Shown here in pieces: positions 20,856-30,459 of a DNA stretch of 64,000 nucleotides. The position numbers and the translations under genes are program-made. Location: the NCBI RefSeq assembly GCF_030499515.1, contig NZ_JASTWJ010000001.1:3204001-3268000 (forward strand), in the 5' to 3' direction. Source of the DNA: Streptomyces sp. DT2A-34. Lineage in GTDB: Bacteria > Actinomycetota > Actinomycetes > Streptomycetales > Streptomycetaceae. The notes beneath the pieces were generated by a model that saw only the letters and a list, made by a program, of their open reading frames with translations, was not told the origin of the DNA and searched no databases. How positions within the stretch are numbered: the first letter of the stretch is position 1; every line of letters begins with the position of its first letter.

Positions 20856-21680
20856 CTCTTCGGGACCGTCCAGCTCCTTCAGCAGCTCCGGGCCGTTGTT
20901 GCGGACGTTGCTGACCAGCGTGGAGACCGGGTAGGCACGCATCCGTCCGGCGGGCGGCGGGGCGAGCAGCGTCCGCAGCTCCTCGGGGTCGGTGCGGGAC
21001 GGGTCGAGCCAGGCGTCCCAGCGGTCCGGTGTCAGCATCAGCGGCATGCGGGGGTGGATCTCGGCCAGCGAGGTCGGGCCCTCGGGCGGCGTCACCGCCA
21101 GCGGGGTCGTCTCCGCCTCCGTCGTGATGACCGAGCAGGTCACCCACCAGGCCTGCGGATGCTCGTCCGGCAGCGTCCGATCCCGCCAGAACTCGTACAG
21201 CCCCGCCATCGCGAACACCGACCCGTCGGCGGGCAGCACGAAGTACGGCTGCTTGCGCGGCCGTTTCCGCTTCCCCTCGACCTCCAGCTCCCGCTCCTGC
21301 GCGCCGGTGACCCACTCGTAGTAGCCGTCGGCGGGGATGATGCAGCGCCGGGAGCTGAAGGCCCGGCGGTACGACGGCTTCTCGTGCACCGTCTCCGCGC
21401 GCGCGTTGATCATCTTGAAGGCGCTCTCGGGGGTCTTGGACCAGCTGGGCACCAGCCCCCACTTGAGCTTCCGCAGCTGCCGAACCGGACGGCCCGTGAC
21501 GGAGGAACTGGTGGACGCAGCGGCGGCGTCCTTCAAGGGACGGTCGAGGATGACGTGGACCTCTTTGGTGGGTGCCACGTTGTAGTCCGGCTCCAGGGTC
21601 TCCTCGGGCTCCCACTTCTCGATCTCAAAGATTCCTGCGAGATCCTCGGGTCCACGACTAGCTGCATACCGTCCGCACAT
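20841..21680 (-). CDS. SRAP/HMCES-family protein (YedK)
   Basis: A 279-residue SOS-response-associated peptidase domain protein. The catalytic Cys2 directly after Met (MCGRY), Asn34 in NVAPT, the Glu in DGYYEW and the His in IHPRMPLML are all present. Homologues form a stable DNA-protein link with abasic sites in single-stranded DNA through Cys2, protecting them during replication. The start must be ATG 21680, because Cys2 has to become N-terminal; the longer open frame upstream is not used. It is divergent from the M50 gene. Confidence 0.9.
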   Translation of the reverse strand: MCGRYAASRGPEDLAGIFEIEKWEPEETLEPDYNVAPTKEVHVILDRPLKDAAAASTSSSVTGRPVRQLRKLKWGLVPSWSKTPESAFKMINARAETVHEKPSYRRAFSSRRCIIPADGYYEWVTGAQERELEVEGKRKRPRKQPYFVLPADGSVFAMAGLYEFWRDRTLPDEHPQAWWVTCSVITTEAETTPLAVTPPEGPTSLAEIHPRMPLMLTPDRWDAWLDPSRTDPEELRTLLAPPPAGRMRAYPVSTLVSNVRNNGPELLKELDGPEEGTLF

Positions 21681-21730
21681 ACGTGCCACACTGCCAGATT
21701 CCATCCGCCCACAGGGAGCCATCGCCTTAC

Positions 21731-22453
21731 ATGGACAGCACCGCATCCGCCTCGCTCGCCTCCCTCTGGAACGAGGTCTCCGGTACTCAGCCCGACCCGG
21801 ATCTGTGGGTGGTGATCGCCACCCTGGTCGCCGCGCTCGCCGTCGTCGTCCCGCACGTCCTGTGGCGCGTCGCGCGCAACGCGATCACCATCGCCCACGA
21901 GGGCGGCCACGGCCTGGTCGCGCTGCTGACCGGCCGGACCCTGACCGGCATACGCCTGCACTCCGACACCAGCGGCCTCACCGTCAGCCGCGGCAAGCCG
22001 CACGGCCTCGGCATGATCCTCACGGCAGCCTCGGGCTACACGGCTCCTCCGCTGCTGGGCCTCGGCGGCGCGGCGCTGCTGGCGAGCGGGCGGATCACGC
22101 TGTTGCTGTGGCTGGCGACGGCCCTGCTGGTGGCGATGCTGGTGATGATCCGCAACGCGTACGGGGCACTGACGGTGTTCGTGACAGGTGGCACGTTCGT
22201 GCTGGTCAGCTGGTTGACGGGTCCGCAGGTGCAGGCGGCGTTCGCGTATGTGGTGGTGTGGTTCCTGCTGGTGGGGGGCGTGCGACCGGCGTTCGAGCTG
22301 CAGGCGAAGAGGGCGCGGGGTGGGGCGGGGGACTCGGATGCGGATCAGTTGTCGCGCTTGACGCATGTACCGGCGGGCTTGTGGCTGTTCTTGTTCCACG
22401 CTGTGTCGTTGTGCTCTCTGATAGGCGGAGGGCGGTGGCTCTTGGAGGTGTGA
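21731..22453 (+). CDS. M50-family membrane metalloprotease
   Basis: A 240-residue integral membrane protein with about six helices. The zinc motif HEGGH (about residues 56-60) lies in a membrane segment followed by a GASGYTAPP-like stretch (TAASGYTAPPLLG), as in the M50B-like family of actinobacteria. Substrates are unknown; related proteins cleave membrane-anchored regulators. ATG 21731 (MDSTASASLASLW) is chosen because the residues before it are not membrane-like. It is transcribed alone and divergently from the SRAP gene. Confidence 0.8.
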   Translation: MDSTASASLASLWNEVSGTQPDPDLWVVIATLVAALAVVVPHVLWRVARNAITIAHEGGHGLVALLTGRTLTGIRLHSDTSGLTVSRGKPHGLGMILTAASGYTAPPLLGLGGAALLASGRITLLLWLATALLVAMLVMIRNAYGALTVFVTGGTFVLVSWLTGPQVQAAFAYVVVWFLLVGGVRPAFELQAKRARGGAGDSDADQLSRLTHVPAGLWLFLFHAVSLCSLIGGGRWLLEV

Positions 22454-22476
22454 CAAGCCCGGAGGGGCGAGTCACA

Positions 22477-22544
22477 GGGGCGCGGGGCTGTATCGATGTG
22501 CGGCTCCGCCGCGTGGGCGCGATCAGCCCCCACGGCGCCGCACC
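22477..22544. repeat. Dispersed intergenic palindromic element
   Basis: A GC-rich element with an outer inverted repeat GTGCGGC (22498-22504) / GCCGCAC (22537-22543) and inner complementary runs. I recognise this string as a type that recurs between genes in many Streptomyces genomes. It lies between the M50 gene and aroA and may act as a transcription end. Confidence 0.5.
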
Positions 22545-22586
22545 CGAACAACGACCTGCACAACCCCCTGCTTATAAAGTGGGGCC

Positions 22587-23903
22587 ATGGCCCCGAACGA
22601 CGCACCCACCGCCCTCTGGCCCGCCCCGCACGCGAGCGGAGCCGTCGACGCGACGGTCCACGTGCCCGGGTCCAAGTCGGTCACCAACCGCGCCCTCGTC
22701 CTGGCAGCCCTCGCCTCGGAACCGGGTTGGCTGCGTCGCCCCCTCCGCTCCCGCGACACCCTGCTGATGGCCGGCGCCCTGCGCGCGATGGGCGTCGGCA
22801 TCGAGGAGGGCGTGGGGCCCGAGGGCACCGGCGAGGCGTGGCGTGTGCTCCCCGCGGGTCTGCGCGGCCCGGTCACGGTCGACGTCGGCAACGCCGGCAC
22901 GGTGATGCGCTTCCTGCCGCCGGTCGCCGCGCTCGCCGACGGCCCCATCCGCTTCGACGGCGACCCGAGGTCGTACGAGCGTCCCCTGCACAGCGTGATC
23001 GACGCCCTGCGCGTCCTCGGCACCCGGATCGACGACGACGGCCGGGGCGCGCTGCCGCTGACGGTGCACGGCGGCGGTGCGCTGGAGGGTGGCCCGGTGG
23101 AGATCGACGCCTCGTCGTCGTCCCAGTTCGTGTCGGCCCTGCTGCTCTCCGGCCCGCGCTTCAACCAGGGGGTCGAGGTCCGTCACATCGGTTCCTCCCT
23201 CCCCTCCATGCCGCACATCCGCATGACCGTCGACATGCTGCGCGCGGTCGGCGCCCAGGTGGACACCCCTGAGTCGGGCGGCGAGCCGAACGTCTGGCGG
23301 GTCACGCCGGGCGCCCTGCTCGGCCGCGACCTGACCATCGAGCCGGATCTGTCCAACGCCCAGCCGTTCCTGGCCGCGGCGCTGGTGACCGGTGGCAAGG
23401 TGCTCGTCCCGGACTGGCCGGCCCGTACCACCCAGCCCGGTGACCGGCTGCGGGAGATCTTCACCGAGATGGGCGGTTCCTGCGAACTCACCGAGTACGG
23501 GCTCGTGTTCACCGGTTCGGGCGCGATCCACGGCATCGACGTGGACCTCAGCGAGGTCGGCGAACTCACCCCGGGCATCGCGGCGGTGGCCGCCCTGGCC
23601 GACTCCCCTTCGACCCTGCGCGGGGTCGCCCACCTGCGTCTGCACGAGACGGACCGCCTGGCCGCGCTCACCAAGGAGATCAACGAACTCGGCGGTGACG
23701 TGACGGAGACCGCCGACGGCCTGCACATCCGCCCGCGCCGACTGCACGGCGGCGTCTTCCACACCTACGAGGACCACCGCATGGCGACGGCCGGCGCGAT
23801 CATCGGCCTCGCGGTCGAGGGCGTACGGATCGAGAACGTGGCGACGACGGCGAAGACCCTGCCGGACTTCCCGGAACTGTGGACCGGGATGCTCGGGGCG
23901 TAG
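22587..23903 (+). CDS. aroA: 3-phosphoshikimate 1-carboxyvinyltransferase (EPSP synthase)
   Basis: A 438-residue shikimate-pathway enzyme joining shikimate-3-phosphate and phosphoenolpyruvate. [10 protein letters not shown] (27-36) carries the phosphate-binding Lys29 and the start of the S3P site; GNAGTVMRF (100-108) is the PEP-binding loop; the later LRxxETDR-like segment ([12 protein letters not shown]) and KTLPDFP at the C-terminus are conserved. The Gly-Asn-Ala-Gly-Thr run shows the usual PEP-loop residues. It starts an apparent two-gene unit with rsgA, 12 bases apart. Confidence 0.95.
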   Translation: MAPNDAPTALWPAPHASGAVDATVHVPGSKSVTNRALVLAALASEPGWLRRPLRSRDTLLMAGALRAMGVGIEEGVGPEGTGEAWRVLPAGLRGPVTVDVGNAGTVMRFLPPVAALADGPIRFDGDPRSYERPLHSVIDALRVLGTRIDDDGRGALPLTVHGGGALEGGPVEIDASSSSQFVSALLLSGPRFNQGVEVRHIGSSLPSMPHIRMTVDMLRAVGAQVDTPESGGEPNVWRVTPGALLGRDLTIEPDLSNAQPFLAAALVTGGKVLVPDWPARTTQPGDRLREIFTEMGGSCELTEYGLVFTGSGAIHGIDVDLSEVGELTPGIAAVAALADSPSTLRGVAHLRLHETDRLAALTKEINELGGDVTETADGLHIRPRRLHGGVFHTYEDHRMATAGAIIGLAVEGVRIENVATTAKTLPDFPELWTGMLGA

Positions 23904-23915
23904 GGACTCACTGCC

Positions 23916-24932
23916 ATGCGCCGCTACGGCAAGAACACCGACGAGGACGACATCCGCAGCCGCCCGGGCCGTCGGAACACCCGACCCCGGACGAGCATCC
24001 GGCCCAAGCACGAGGACGCCGCCGAGGGCATGGTCCTCACCGTCGACCGGGGCCGTCTGACCTGCCTCGTCGAGGACCGGGTCGTGATGGCGATGAAGGC
24101 CCGCGAGCTCGGCCGCAAGGCGGCGGTGGTCGGTGACCGGGTCGCTCTGGTCGGCGATCTGTCCGGCAAGAAGGACACGCTCGCGCGGATCGTGCGGATC
24201 GAGAAGCGGACGTCGGTGCTCCGGCGGACGGCCGATGACGACGACCCCTACGAGCGCGTCGTGGTGGCCAACGCCGACCAGCTCGCCATCGTCACCGCCC
24301 TCGCCGACCCCGAGCCGCGGCCTCGGCTGATCGACCGCTGTCTGGTGGCGGCGTTCGACGGCGGTCTGGAACCGCTGCTGGTGATGACGAAGTCGGACCT
24401 GGCACCGCCGGACACACTCCTGGAGCTCTACGGGGCGTTGGACATCCCGTATGTGGTCACCAGCCGTGAGGAGCTGGAGAACGGCAGCGCGGCGGACCGG
24501 GTGCGGGAGCAACTCGACGGCAGGGTGACGGCGTTCGTCGGTCACTCGGGTGTGGGCAAGACGACGCTGGTGAACGCGCTGGTGCCGGAGGAACGGCGGC
24601 GTTCGACCGGTCATGTCAACGCGGTGACGGGTCGGGGGCGGCACACGACGACGTCGGCGCTGGCGCTGCCGCTGGCGGGGCCCGTGGCGGACAGTTGGGT
24701 GATCGACACCCCCGGGGTCCGCTCCTTCGGTCTGGCTCATGTCGACCCGTCCCGGGTGATCCACGCCTTCCCGGACCTGGAACCGGGAACCGAAGGCTGC
24801 CCGCGTGCGTGCAGTCATGACGAACCGGACTGCGCGCTGGACGACTGGGTGGCGCAGGGGCACGTCGATCAGGCGCGGCTGTACTCGCTGCGGCGGCTGC
24901 TGGCTTCGCGGGAGCCCACGGAGGGGGACTGA
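23916..24932 (+). CDS. rsgA: Ribosome small subunit-dependent GTPase A
   Basis: A 338-residue circularly permuted GTPase that helps mature the 30S subunit. Order of parts: an OB domain (about 35-95), G4 TKSD (158-161), G1 GHSGVGKTT (209-217), G3 DTPG (264-267) and a zinc site Cys295-Cys299-His301-Cys306. The G4-before-G1 order proves the permuted YjeQ/RsgA family. The N-terminal 30 residues are strongly basic and may bind rRNA. It follows aroA closely, an arrangement typical of Streptomyces. Confidence 0.92.
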   Translation: MRRYGKNTDEDDIRSRPGRRNTRPRTSIRPKHEDAAEGMVLTVDRGRLTCLVEDRVVMAMKARELGRKAAVVGDRVALVGDLSGKKDTLARIVRIEKRTSVLRRTADDDDPYERVVVANADQLAIVTALADPEPRPRLIDRCLVAAFDGGLEPLLVMTKSDLAPPDTLLELYGALDIPYVVTSREELENGSAADRVREQLDGRVTAFVGHSGVGKTTLVNALVPEERRRSTGHVNAVTGRGRHTTTSALALPLAGPVADSWVIDTPGVRSFGLAHVDPSRVIHAFPDLEPGTEGCPRACSHDEPDCALDDWVAQGHVDQARLYSLRRLLASREPTEGD

Positions 24933-25116
24933 GGAAGGGCCGTTGTGGAAGGGCGGCTGCGGAGGGGCCGCTGCGGAAGGCGGCTGACCTCCGCGTTGTT
25001 TGCCTCCCTGTAGGGCTGGTAAGGGCATAATCGCACCGAGCTGGAAGCAAGCCTGACCAAAGCCTGACGAAGCCGACGAAGCGGTCACAGAACGCGGGGA
25101 TACGGGAGGACAGCAC

Positions 25117-25440
25117 ATGGCGTGGCTGCTGGTCATCGTGGCGGGGCTGCTCGAAACCGGCTTCGCCGTCTGTCTGAAGCTGTCGCACGGCTTCACCCGG
25201 CTCTGGCCGACCGTCGCCTTCTGCATCTTCGCCCTCGGCAGTTTCGGACTGCTGACGCTGTCGCTGAAGAAGCTGGACGTGGGGCCGGCGTATGCGGTGT
25301 GGACGGGGATCGGAGCGGCGGGTACGGCGATCTACGGGATGATCTTCCTCGGGGATCTCGTGTCGACGTTGAAGATCGTGTCGATCAGTTTGGTGATCGT
25401 GGGGGTCATCGGGTTGCAGTTGTCGGGCTCGACGCACTGA
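25117..25440 (+). CDS. SMR-family small exporter (SugE/Gdx-like)
   Basis: A 107-residue four-helix transporter. Glu13 in the first helix (AGLLETGFAVCLK) is the conserved ion-coupling carboxylate; AYAVWTGIGAAGTAIYG is the family signature of helix 3. The sequence is closer to SugE/Gdx (guanidinium exporters) than to EmrE, but I found no guanidine riboswitch upstream. The gene has a GGAGGACAGC ribosome-binding site and faces the TetR gene tail to tail, 19 bases apart, so the TetR protein may control it. Confidence 0.85.
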   Translation: MAWLLVIVAGLLETGFAVCLKLSHGFTRLWPTVAFCIFALGSFGLLTLSLKKLDVGPAYAVWTGIGAAGTAIYGMIFLGDLVSTLKIVSISLVIVGVIGLQLSGSTH

Positions 25441-25459
25441 GGCCGGTTTCCTCCGGAGG

Positions 25460-26068
25460 TCAGCCGGTCAACTGCCGGTACAGCGCGCTGCGTACGAGGT
25501 CGGCCACGCCGCCTTCGCCGGGTGGGGCGGCGACGCAGGACAGGGCCAGCCTGACGACGAGTTCGCAGGAGCGGGCGAGGTCGGGGGTGTCGGACTTGTC
25601 GGCGCCGGGCCCGGACAGGACCGACACGGCCCGGTCGCGGACGAGGGCCACGAAGTCGCCCGGGGAGGGCAGGGGGCCGTCCGCCCGTCGCTGTGCCGGT
25701 ACGGCGGAGGAGGACGGGACGGCCGAGAGGGTCGGTGAGGGCAGGCGCTCGCTCCAGCAGCCGGTGAGCATGGCGCGGACCAGGGCGTTTTCGCGGGCGA
25801 GGGTGGCGGTCCACTCCGCGGTGGCGGTGAGGCGCTCGCGGGCGTCGCTCTGCGTGGCGAGGGCGCGGTCGATGCCGGCCAGGTACGCGTCGGCCTCCCG
25901 CCTCACGAGCGCGCGGGCGAGACCTTCCTTGCTGCCGAACTCGTTGTACAACGTCTGCCGGGACACTCCGGCCGCCGCGGCCACGTCCACCATCCGCACG
26001 GCAGACCACGGCCGGCGCGCCAGCGCCGTGTAAGCGGCGTCCAGCAGGGACTCCCGCGCTGCAGGCAT
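25460..26068 (-). CDS. TetR-family transcriptional regulator
   Basis: A 202-residue repressor-type protein. The N-terminal TetR helix-turn-helix is complete (VDVAAAAGVSRQTLYNEFGSK, here at about residues 27-47); the C-terminal ligand domain is variable and does not tell the inducer. ATG 26068 is five bases from a GGGAGG site; the ATG three bases upstream (26071) is an alternative with poorer spacing. Convergent with the SMR exporter. A sigma-70-like promoter lies directly upstream at 26101-26129. Confidence 0.85.
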   Translation of the reverse strand: MPAARESLLDAAYTALARRPWSAVRMVDVAAAAGVSRQTLYNEFGSKEGLARALVRREADAYLAGIDRALATQSDARERLTATAEWTATLARENALVRAMLTGCWSERLPSPTLSAVPSSSAVPAQRRADGPLPSPGDFVALVRDRAVSVLSGPGADKSDTPDLARSCELVVRLALSCVAAPPGEGGVADLVRSALYRQLTG

Positions 26069-26100
26069 CATCGCCTCCCTGGACGAGCGGCTCTGCGCCC

Positions 26101-26129
26101 AGATTTGACGCGCACAGAGGCACTGTCAA
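26101..26129 (-). promoter_or_regulatory. Promoter of the tetR gene
   Basis: Minus strand: TTGACA (26124-26129), 17-bp spacer, AAATCT (26101-26106). The -35 is perfect; the -10 is weak. TTGAC and GTCAA also form an inverted repeat around the spacer, which could be the operator for autoregulation. Confidence 0.6.
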
Positions 26130-26440
26130 GGGGTCGCGAGGGCACGCGGGGGCGCCATTCGCCTGGGGTGCGCTGGCCTCCGGCGGTTGAGCCGGGGTGC
26201 CTGCGGCGGCCCGTTGCTGTCCGGTGGGGGTGCGCGTGGCGCCTGCGGGTGCGTTGTGGGTCGGGGCCGTGCCGGGGGGTGTTCGTCCTCGGTCCGGTGG
26301 TGGGCCTTGCGCTAGAGGTGCCGTCTCTTGACACCGGACTCTGCGGGCGGACACCCCCCGGCACGTCCCCTTCCCGCCGCGGGCGGCTGCGGGCCCGTGG
26401 GGCTGCACGCAGTCGCCGGGCGGCCGGAGCAGCTTGCGTG

Positions 26441-26720
26441 GCTGCGGGCAGCCTCCGCGCCACCGCAGAGCCTCGTAGCTGCGGGCAGCCTCCGCACCGC
26501 CGACAGCAGTTTACGTAGCTGCGGGCAATCTCCGCGCCGCCGGCAGCAGCCTACGTAGCTGCGGGCAATCTCCGCACCGCCGCAGCACCCTACGCAGCTG
26601 CCGCCAGCCTCCGCACCGCCGCAGCACCCTACGCAGCTGCCGCCAGCCTCCGCACCGCCGCGGCAGCCTGCGTAGCTGCGGGCAGTCGTGCCGCTGGGGC
26701 GGCACGGGTGGGCGCAGCGG
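26441..26720. repeat. Minisatellite-like tandem repeat, about 39-bp unit
   Basis: Six consecutive units start with GCTGCGGGCAGC or GCTGCCGCCAGC at 26441, 26478, 26518, 26558, 26597 and 26636 (lengths 37, 40, 40, 39, 39 and 39), followed by a seventh start at 26675 that runs into a GTGCCGC-TGGG-GCGGCAC hairpin. Units 4, 5 and 6 are nearly identical. GCTGC-GG-GCAGC within the unit is itself a small palindrome. The 26130-26866 interval otherwise contains no gene I can support. Confidence 0.85.
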
Positions 26721-26866
26721 CACCCCGTCAGCGCCGGGCCGCGCGACCCACCCCCGCCCAGCCCTCACGCCGGGCAACTCGCAAAGTGAACGGCGCCTGC
26801 GACTCGGCCCAGCCGACGCAGTCACCCGGTAGCCCCACCCCGACCACGACAGATACGGTTCGTTCC

Positions 26867-27667
26867 ATGCCGGACTACCTCGACGATCTCCGCCTCGCCC
26901 ACGTCCTCGCGGACGCCGCCGACGCCGCCACCATGGACCGCTTCAAGGCGCTCGACCTCAAAGTCGAGACAAAGCCGGACATGACGCCGGTGAGCGAGGC
27001 CGACAAGGCCGCCGAGGAACTCATCCGCGGGCAGCTGCAGCGGGCCCGGCCGAGAGACGCGATCCTCGGTGAGGAGTACGGCGTCGAGGGCACCGGCCCC
27101 CGCCGCTGGGTGATCGACCCGATCGACGGCACCAAGAACTACGTACGCGGCGTCCCGGTCTGGGCCACCCTCATCGCCCTGATGGAGGCCGGCGAGGGCG
27201 GCTACCAGCCGGTCGTGGGCGTCGTTTCCGCCCCCGCGCTCGGCCGCCGCTGGTGGGGCGCCAAGGGCCACGGCGCCTTCAGCGGCCGCAGCCTCTCCTC
27301 CGCCACCCGCCTGCAGGTCTCCCGCCTCTCGAAGCTGTCGGACGCCTCGTTCGCGTACTCCTCGCTCAGCGGGTGGGAGGACCAGGGCCGGCTGGGCGGC
27401 TTCCTCGACCTGACCCGTGAGGTGTGGCGCACGCGCGCGTACGGCGACTTCTGGCCCTACATGATGGTCGCCGAGGGCTCGGTGGACCTCTGCGCCGAGC
27501 CGGAGCTGTCACTGTGGGACATGGCCGCGACCGCGATCATCGTCACCGAAGCCGGTGGCACCTTCACCGGCCTCGACGGCCGCCCGGGCCCGCACAGCGG
27601 CAACGCGGCCGCCTCGAACGGCCTCCTGCACGACGAGTTCCTCGGGTATCTCAACCAGCGCTACTGA
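26867..27667 (+). CDS. hisN: Histidinol-phosphatase (inositol-monophosphatase fold)
   Basis: A 266-residue Mg-dependent phosphatase. Motifs of the IMPase superfamily are GEE (68-70), DPIDGT (84-89) and WDMAA (about 214-218), providing the metal ligands. In S. coelicolor the orthologue at this place was shown to be the histidinol-phosphatase of histidine biosynthesis, and I assign it by neighbourhood and similarity. ATG 26867 ([13 protein letters not shown]) begins the first helix; residues before it in the long frame are part of the repeat region. Transcribed alone. Confidence 0.88.
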   Translation: MPDYLDDLRLAHVLADAADAATMDRFKALDLKVETKPDMTPVSEADKAAEELIRGQLQRARPRDAILGEEYGVEGTGPRRWVIDPIDGTKNYVRGVPVWATLIALMEAGEGGYQPVVGVVSAPALGRRWWGAKGHGAFSGRSLSSATRLQVSRLSKLSDASFAYSSLSGWEDQGRLGGFLDLTREVWRTRAYGDFWPYMMVAEGSVDLCAEPELSLWDMAATAIIVTEAGGTFTGLDGRPGPHSGNAAASNGLLHDEFLGYLNQRY

Positions 27668-27819
27668 CGCGCCCGTCGCGCCCCGTACCAGCCGCACGCG
27701 CCCCCTTGTTGACCCGCGCTTTACCTGCAACCCTGAGAGTCCCCCGCTTGTGAATTTGTGAAACCGTGAACAAAGCCGTGACCGAGGCGGCGGGGGCACT
27801 CCAGGAGGTGGCTCCATCC

Positions 27820-28212
27820 ATGCTCGTACGTGACGCCATGAGCACCGTGGTCCTCACCATCGGCCCCACCCACACCCTTCGCCAGGCAGCCGCGCTGATG
27901 TCCGCCCGTCGGATCGGCGCGGCCGTGGTCCACGACCCCGACGCCGGCGGCATCGGCATCCTCACCGAACGCGACATCCTCAACTCCGTCGGCCTCGGAC
28001 AGAACCCGGACAGCGAACGCACCCACGACCACACCACCAACGACGTCGTGTTCGCCGCCCCGTCGTGGACCCTGGAGGAGGCGGCCCGCGCCATGGCGCA
28101 CGGCGGCTTCCGCCATCTGATCGTCCTGGACCACGACGAGCCCGTCGGCATCGTCTCGGTCCGCGACATCATCCGCTGCTGGGCACCCGTACGGCAGCAC
28201 GTTCCGGCCTAG
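27820..28212 (+). CDS. CBS-domain pair protein
   Basis: A 130-residue protein made almost only of two CBS domains (about 1-60 and 66-125), each ending with the TERDIL / SVRDII motif that binds adenosine nucleotides. Such stand-alone pairs sense AMP, ATP or SAM and regulate a partner; the partner is not evident here. ATG 27820 lies 11 bases after CCAGGAGG and starts the first domain; a GTG at 27766 would add 18 residues. A hairpin terminator follows at 28242. Confidence 0.85.
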   Translation: MLVRDAMSTVVLTIGPTHTLRQAAALMSARRIGAAVVHDPDAGGIGILTERDILNSVGLGQNPDSERTHDHTTNDVVFAAPSWTLEEAARAMAHGGFRHLIVLDHDEPVGIVSVRDIIRCWAPVRQHVPA

Positions 28213-28241
28213 GAACGGCCACCAGGGAAACGGCACGCGAA

Positions 28242-28273
28242 ACGGGCCGGGCTCCCCGCGGAACCCGGCCCGT
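28242..28273. terminator. Bidirectional terminator
   Basis: A 10-bp stem ACGGGCCGGG/CCCGGCCCGT with a 12-base GC-rich loop between the convergent CBS gene and the catalase remnant. Confidence 0.65.
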
Positions 28274-28303
28274 CCGCCACGGCAAGCGATCCAGTGCTGG
28301 TTG

Positions 28304-28890
28304 TCAGCCGCGCAAAGCCTGGACCGCGGCTTCCAGCCGCTTGCCGAAGTCGTCGTCCACGCGACGGAAGTTGTCGATCGCACGCTCGACGACGTCCTCG
28401 CGCGAGACCGGTGCGATGGCCCCCGCCAGGTTGGTGATCAGGCGCTCCTTCTCGTCTTCTCGTCTTCCGACATCAGGCGGTAGAGGTTGCCCGCCTGGAC
28501 GAAGTCGTCGTCCTCCGCGTGGACGGGGGCCTCGTGGTTGCCCGTGCCGGCCGTGAAGCCGGCGAACGGCCGCCACAGCGGACGGCCGGTCCGGGCCGGG
28601 CCGGGCCGCCGAAGCTGTTCGGCTCGTAGCTCTTCGCGCCGCCGTGCCGGCCGTCGTAGAGGAAGCCGTCACGGGAGTTGGTGCGCGCCTCGGTGGCGTG
28701 CGGACGGTTCACCGGCAGGTGGTCGGCGTTGATGCCGACGCGGTAGGGGTGGGCGTCGCCGTACGCGAAGAGGCGGCCCTGGAGCATCTTTGGTCCTGGA
28801 CCAGGACCGGGCCGCCGATGCCGCCGTCTCGCTGTTCTGGTTGTCGGCGACCGGAGCACCGGCCTCCGTCGTGAGCGGTCTCTGGCTCAC
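28304..28890 (-). pseudogene. Catalase remnant with large internal deletion
   Basis: The start is a typical monofunctional haem catalase: GTG 28890 after GGGAGGCGCAC, then [20 protein letters not shown]. After about 30 residues the sequence jumps to the late catalase segment [19 protein letters not shown], continues with NRPH and YEPNSFGGP, and ends with the C-terminal helices (DEKERLITNLAGAI, then FRRVDDDFGKRL). The haem-pocket His, Asn and central barrel, roughly 280-300 residues, are missing. Frameshifts occur at the deletion joint (about 28795), around 28600 and around 28475. Total length is 587 bp against about 1,450 for a normal gene, so it cannot be functional. It is divergent from catR. 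Confidence 0.88.
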
Positions 28891-28973
28891 GTGCGCCTCC
28901 CGCGCCTGTCCGAGCAGCCCGACCGATCCTGTCCCTTGGTCAAAGCCAGCCTCGATCCCATACTGGACTTTGT

Positions 28974-28986
28974 CCAAATTGAAAGG
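28974..28986. promoter_or_regulatory. Candidate Fur/CatR operator
   Basis: TGGACTTTGTCCA, a perfect 5-3-5 inverted repeat in the region shared by the divergent catalase remnant and catR. It is followed by AT-rich sequence, unusual in this window, that may hold the promoters. Assigned by position only. Confidence 0.4.
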
Positions 28987-29041
28987 AGCTCCAAAATCAC
29001 ACCCATTCGGAACCTAGGCCTGCTGCTGTTAAGGTGTCTCC

Positions 29042-29458
29042 ATGAGTGACCTTCTGGAACGGCTGCGCGGACGCGGATGGCGGATGACCGCGCAGCGGCG
29101 CGTCGTGGCCGAGGTCCTCGCCGGCGATCACGTCCACCTGACGGCCGACGAGGTGCACGCGCGGGCTGTCGCCAAGCTGCCCGAGATCTCCCGGGCCACG
29201 GTCTACAACACGCTGGGCGAGCTGGTCTCCCTCGGCGAGGTGCTCGAGGTCTCCACCGACAAGCGCGCGAAGCGGTACGACCCGAACGCCCACCGGCCCC
29301 ACCACCACCTGGTCTGCGCCCAGTGCGGCTCGATCCGGGACGTCCACCCGACGGGCAACCCGATGGCCGACCTCCCCGACTCCGAGCGCTTCGGCTTCAC
29401 GGTCTCGGACGTCGAGGTCACGTACCGCGGCCTCTGCCCCAACTGCGCGAAGGCGTAG
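29042..29458 (+). CDS. catR: Fur-family peroxide-type regulator, CatR-like
   Basis: A 138-residue Fur-family repressor: winged helix at about 1-80 (TAQRRVVAEVL, ISRATVYNTLGEL) and a metal/dimer domain with PHHHL and two CxxC pairs (Cys92-Cys95, Cys132-Cys135) for structural zinc. In S. coelicolor the orthologue at this place, CatR, represses a catalase gene and is inactivated by peroxide. Here the adjacent catalase is destroyed, so any remaining target must be elsewhere. A hairpin follows the stop. Confidence 0.82.
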   Translation: MSDLLERLRGRGWRMTAQRRVVAEVLAGDHVHLTADEVHARAVAKLPEISRATVYNTLGELVSLGEVLEVSTDKRAKRYDPNAHRPHHHLVCAQCGSIRDVHPTGNPMADLPDSERFGFTVSDVEVTYRGLCPNCAKA

Positions 29459-29473
29459 CCCCGCCACTCCTTC

Positions 29474-29504
29474 AAGCCCCGGCACCGATGAGGCGCCGGG
29501 GCTT
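29474..29504 (+). terminator. Terminator after catR
   Basis: A 10-bp stem AAGCCCCGGC/GCCGGGGCTT with an 11-base loop, 15 bases after the catR stop. The following 29505-29672 contains only short CGGATACGCCCCC-type repeats. Confidence 0.7.
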
Positions 29505-29672
29505 CGCGCTGCGCACGTCCTTCGGATACGGCCCCTGCGGACACGCCCCCTTCAGAAACGACCCATGCGGATACGCCCCCTGCGGGCGACCTTCCCGTAT
29601 CTGACGGTCTGACGGTCCGTCATATCGTCGACGGCACCCACCAGTCCGTACCGCACTCCGCGAGGAGCCCCC

Positions 29673-30455
<783 letters not shown>

Positions 30456-30459
<4 letters not shown>

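Noticed and set aside
24933..25116. Guanidine riboswitch upstream of the SMR exporter
   Set aside because: The exporter looks SugE/Gdx-like, but I cannot find the conserved ykkC-I, mini-ykkC hairpin pair or ykkC-III core in this leader.
26441..26720. CRISPR array
   Set aside because: The units abut each other with no unique spacers, unit length varies, and no cas genes are near. It is a tandem repeat.
28473..28977. Two or three small separate genes on the minus strand
   Set aside because: Their in-frame pieces are consecutive fragments of one catalase in different frames.
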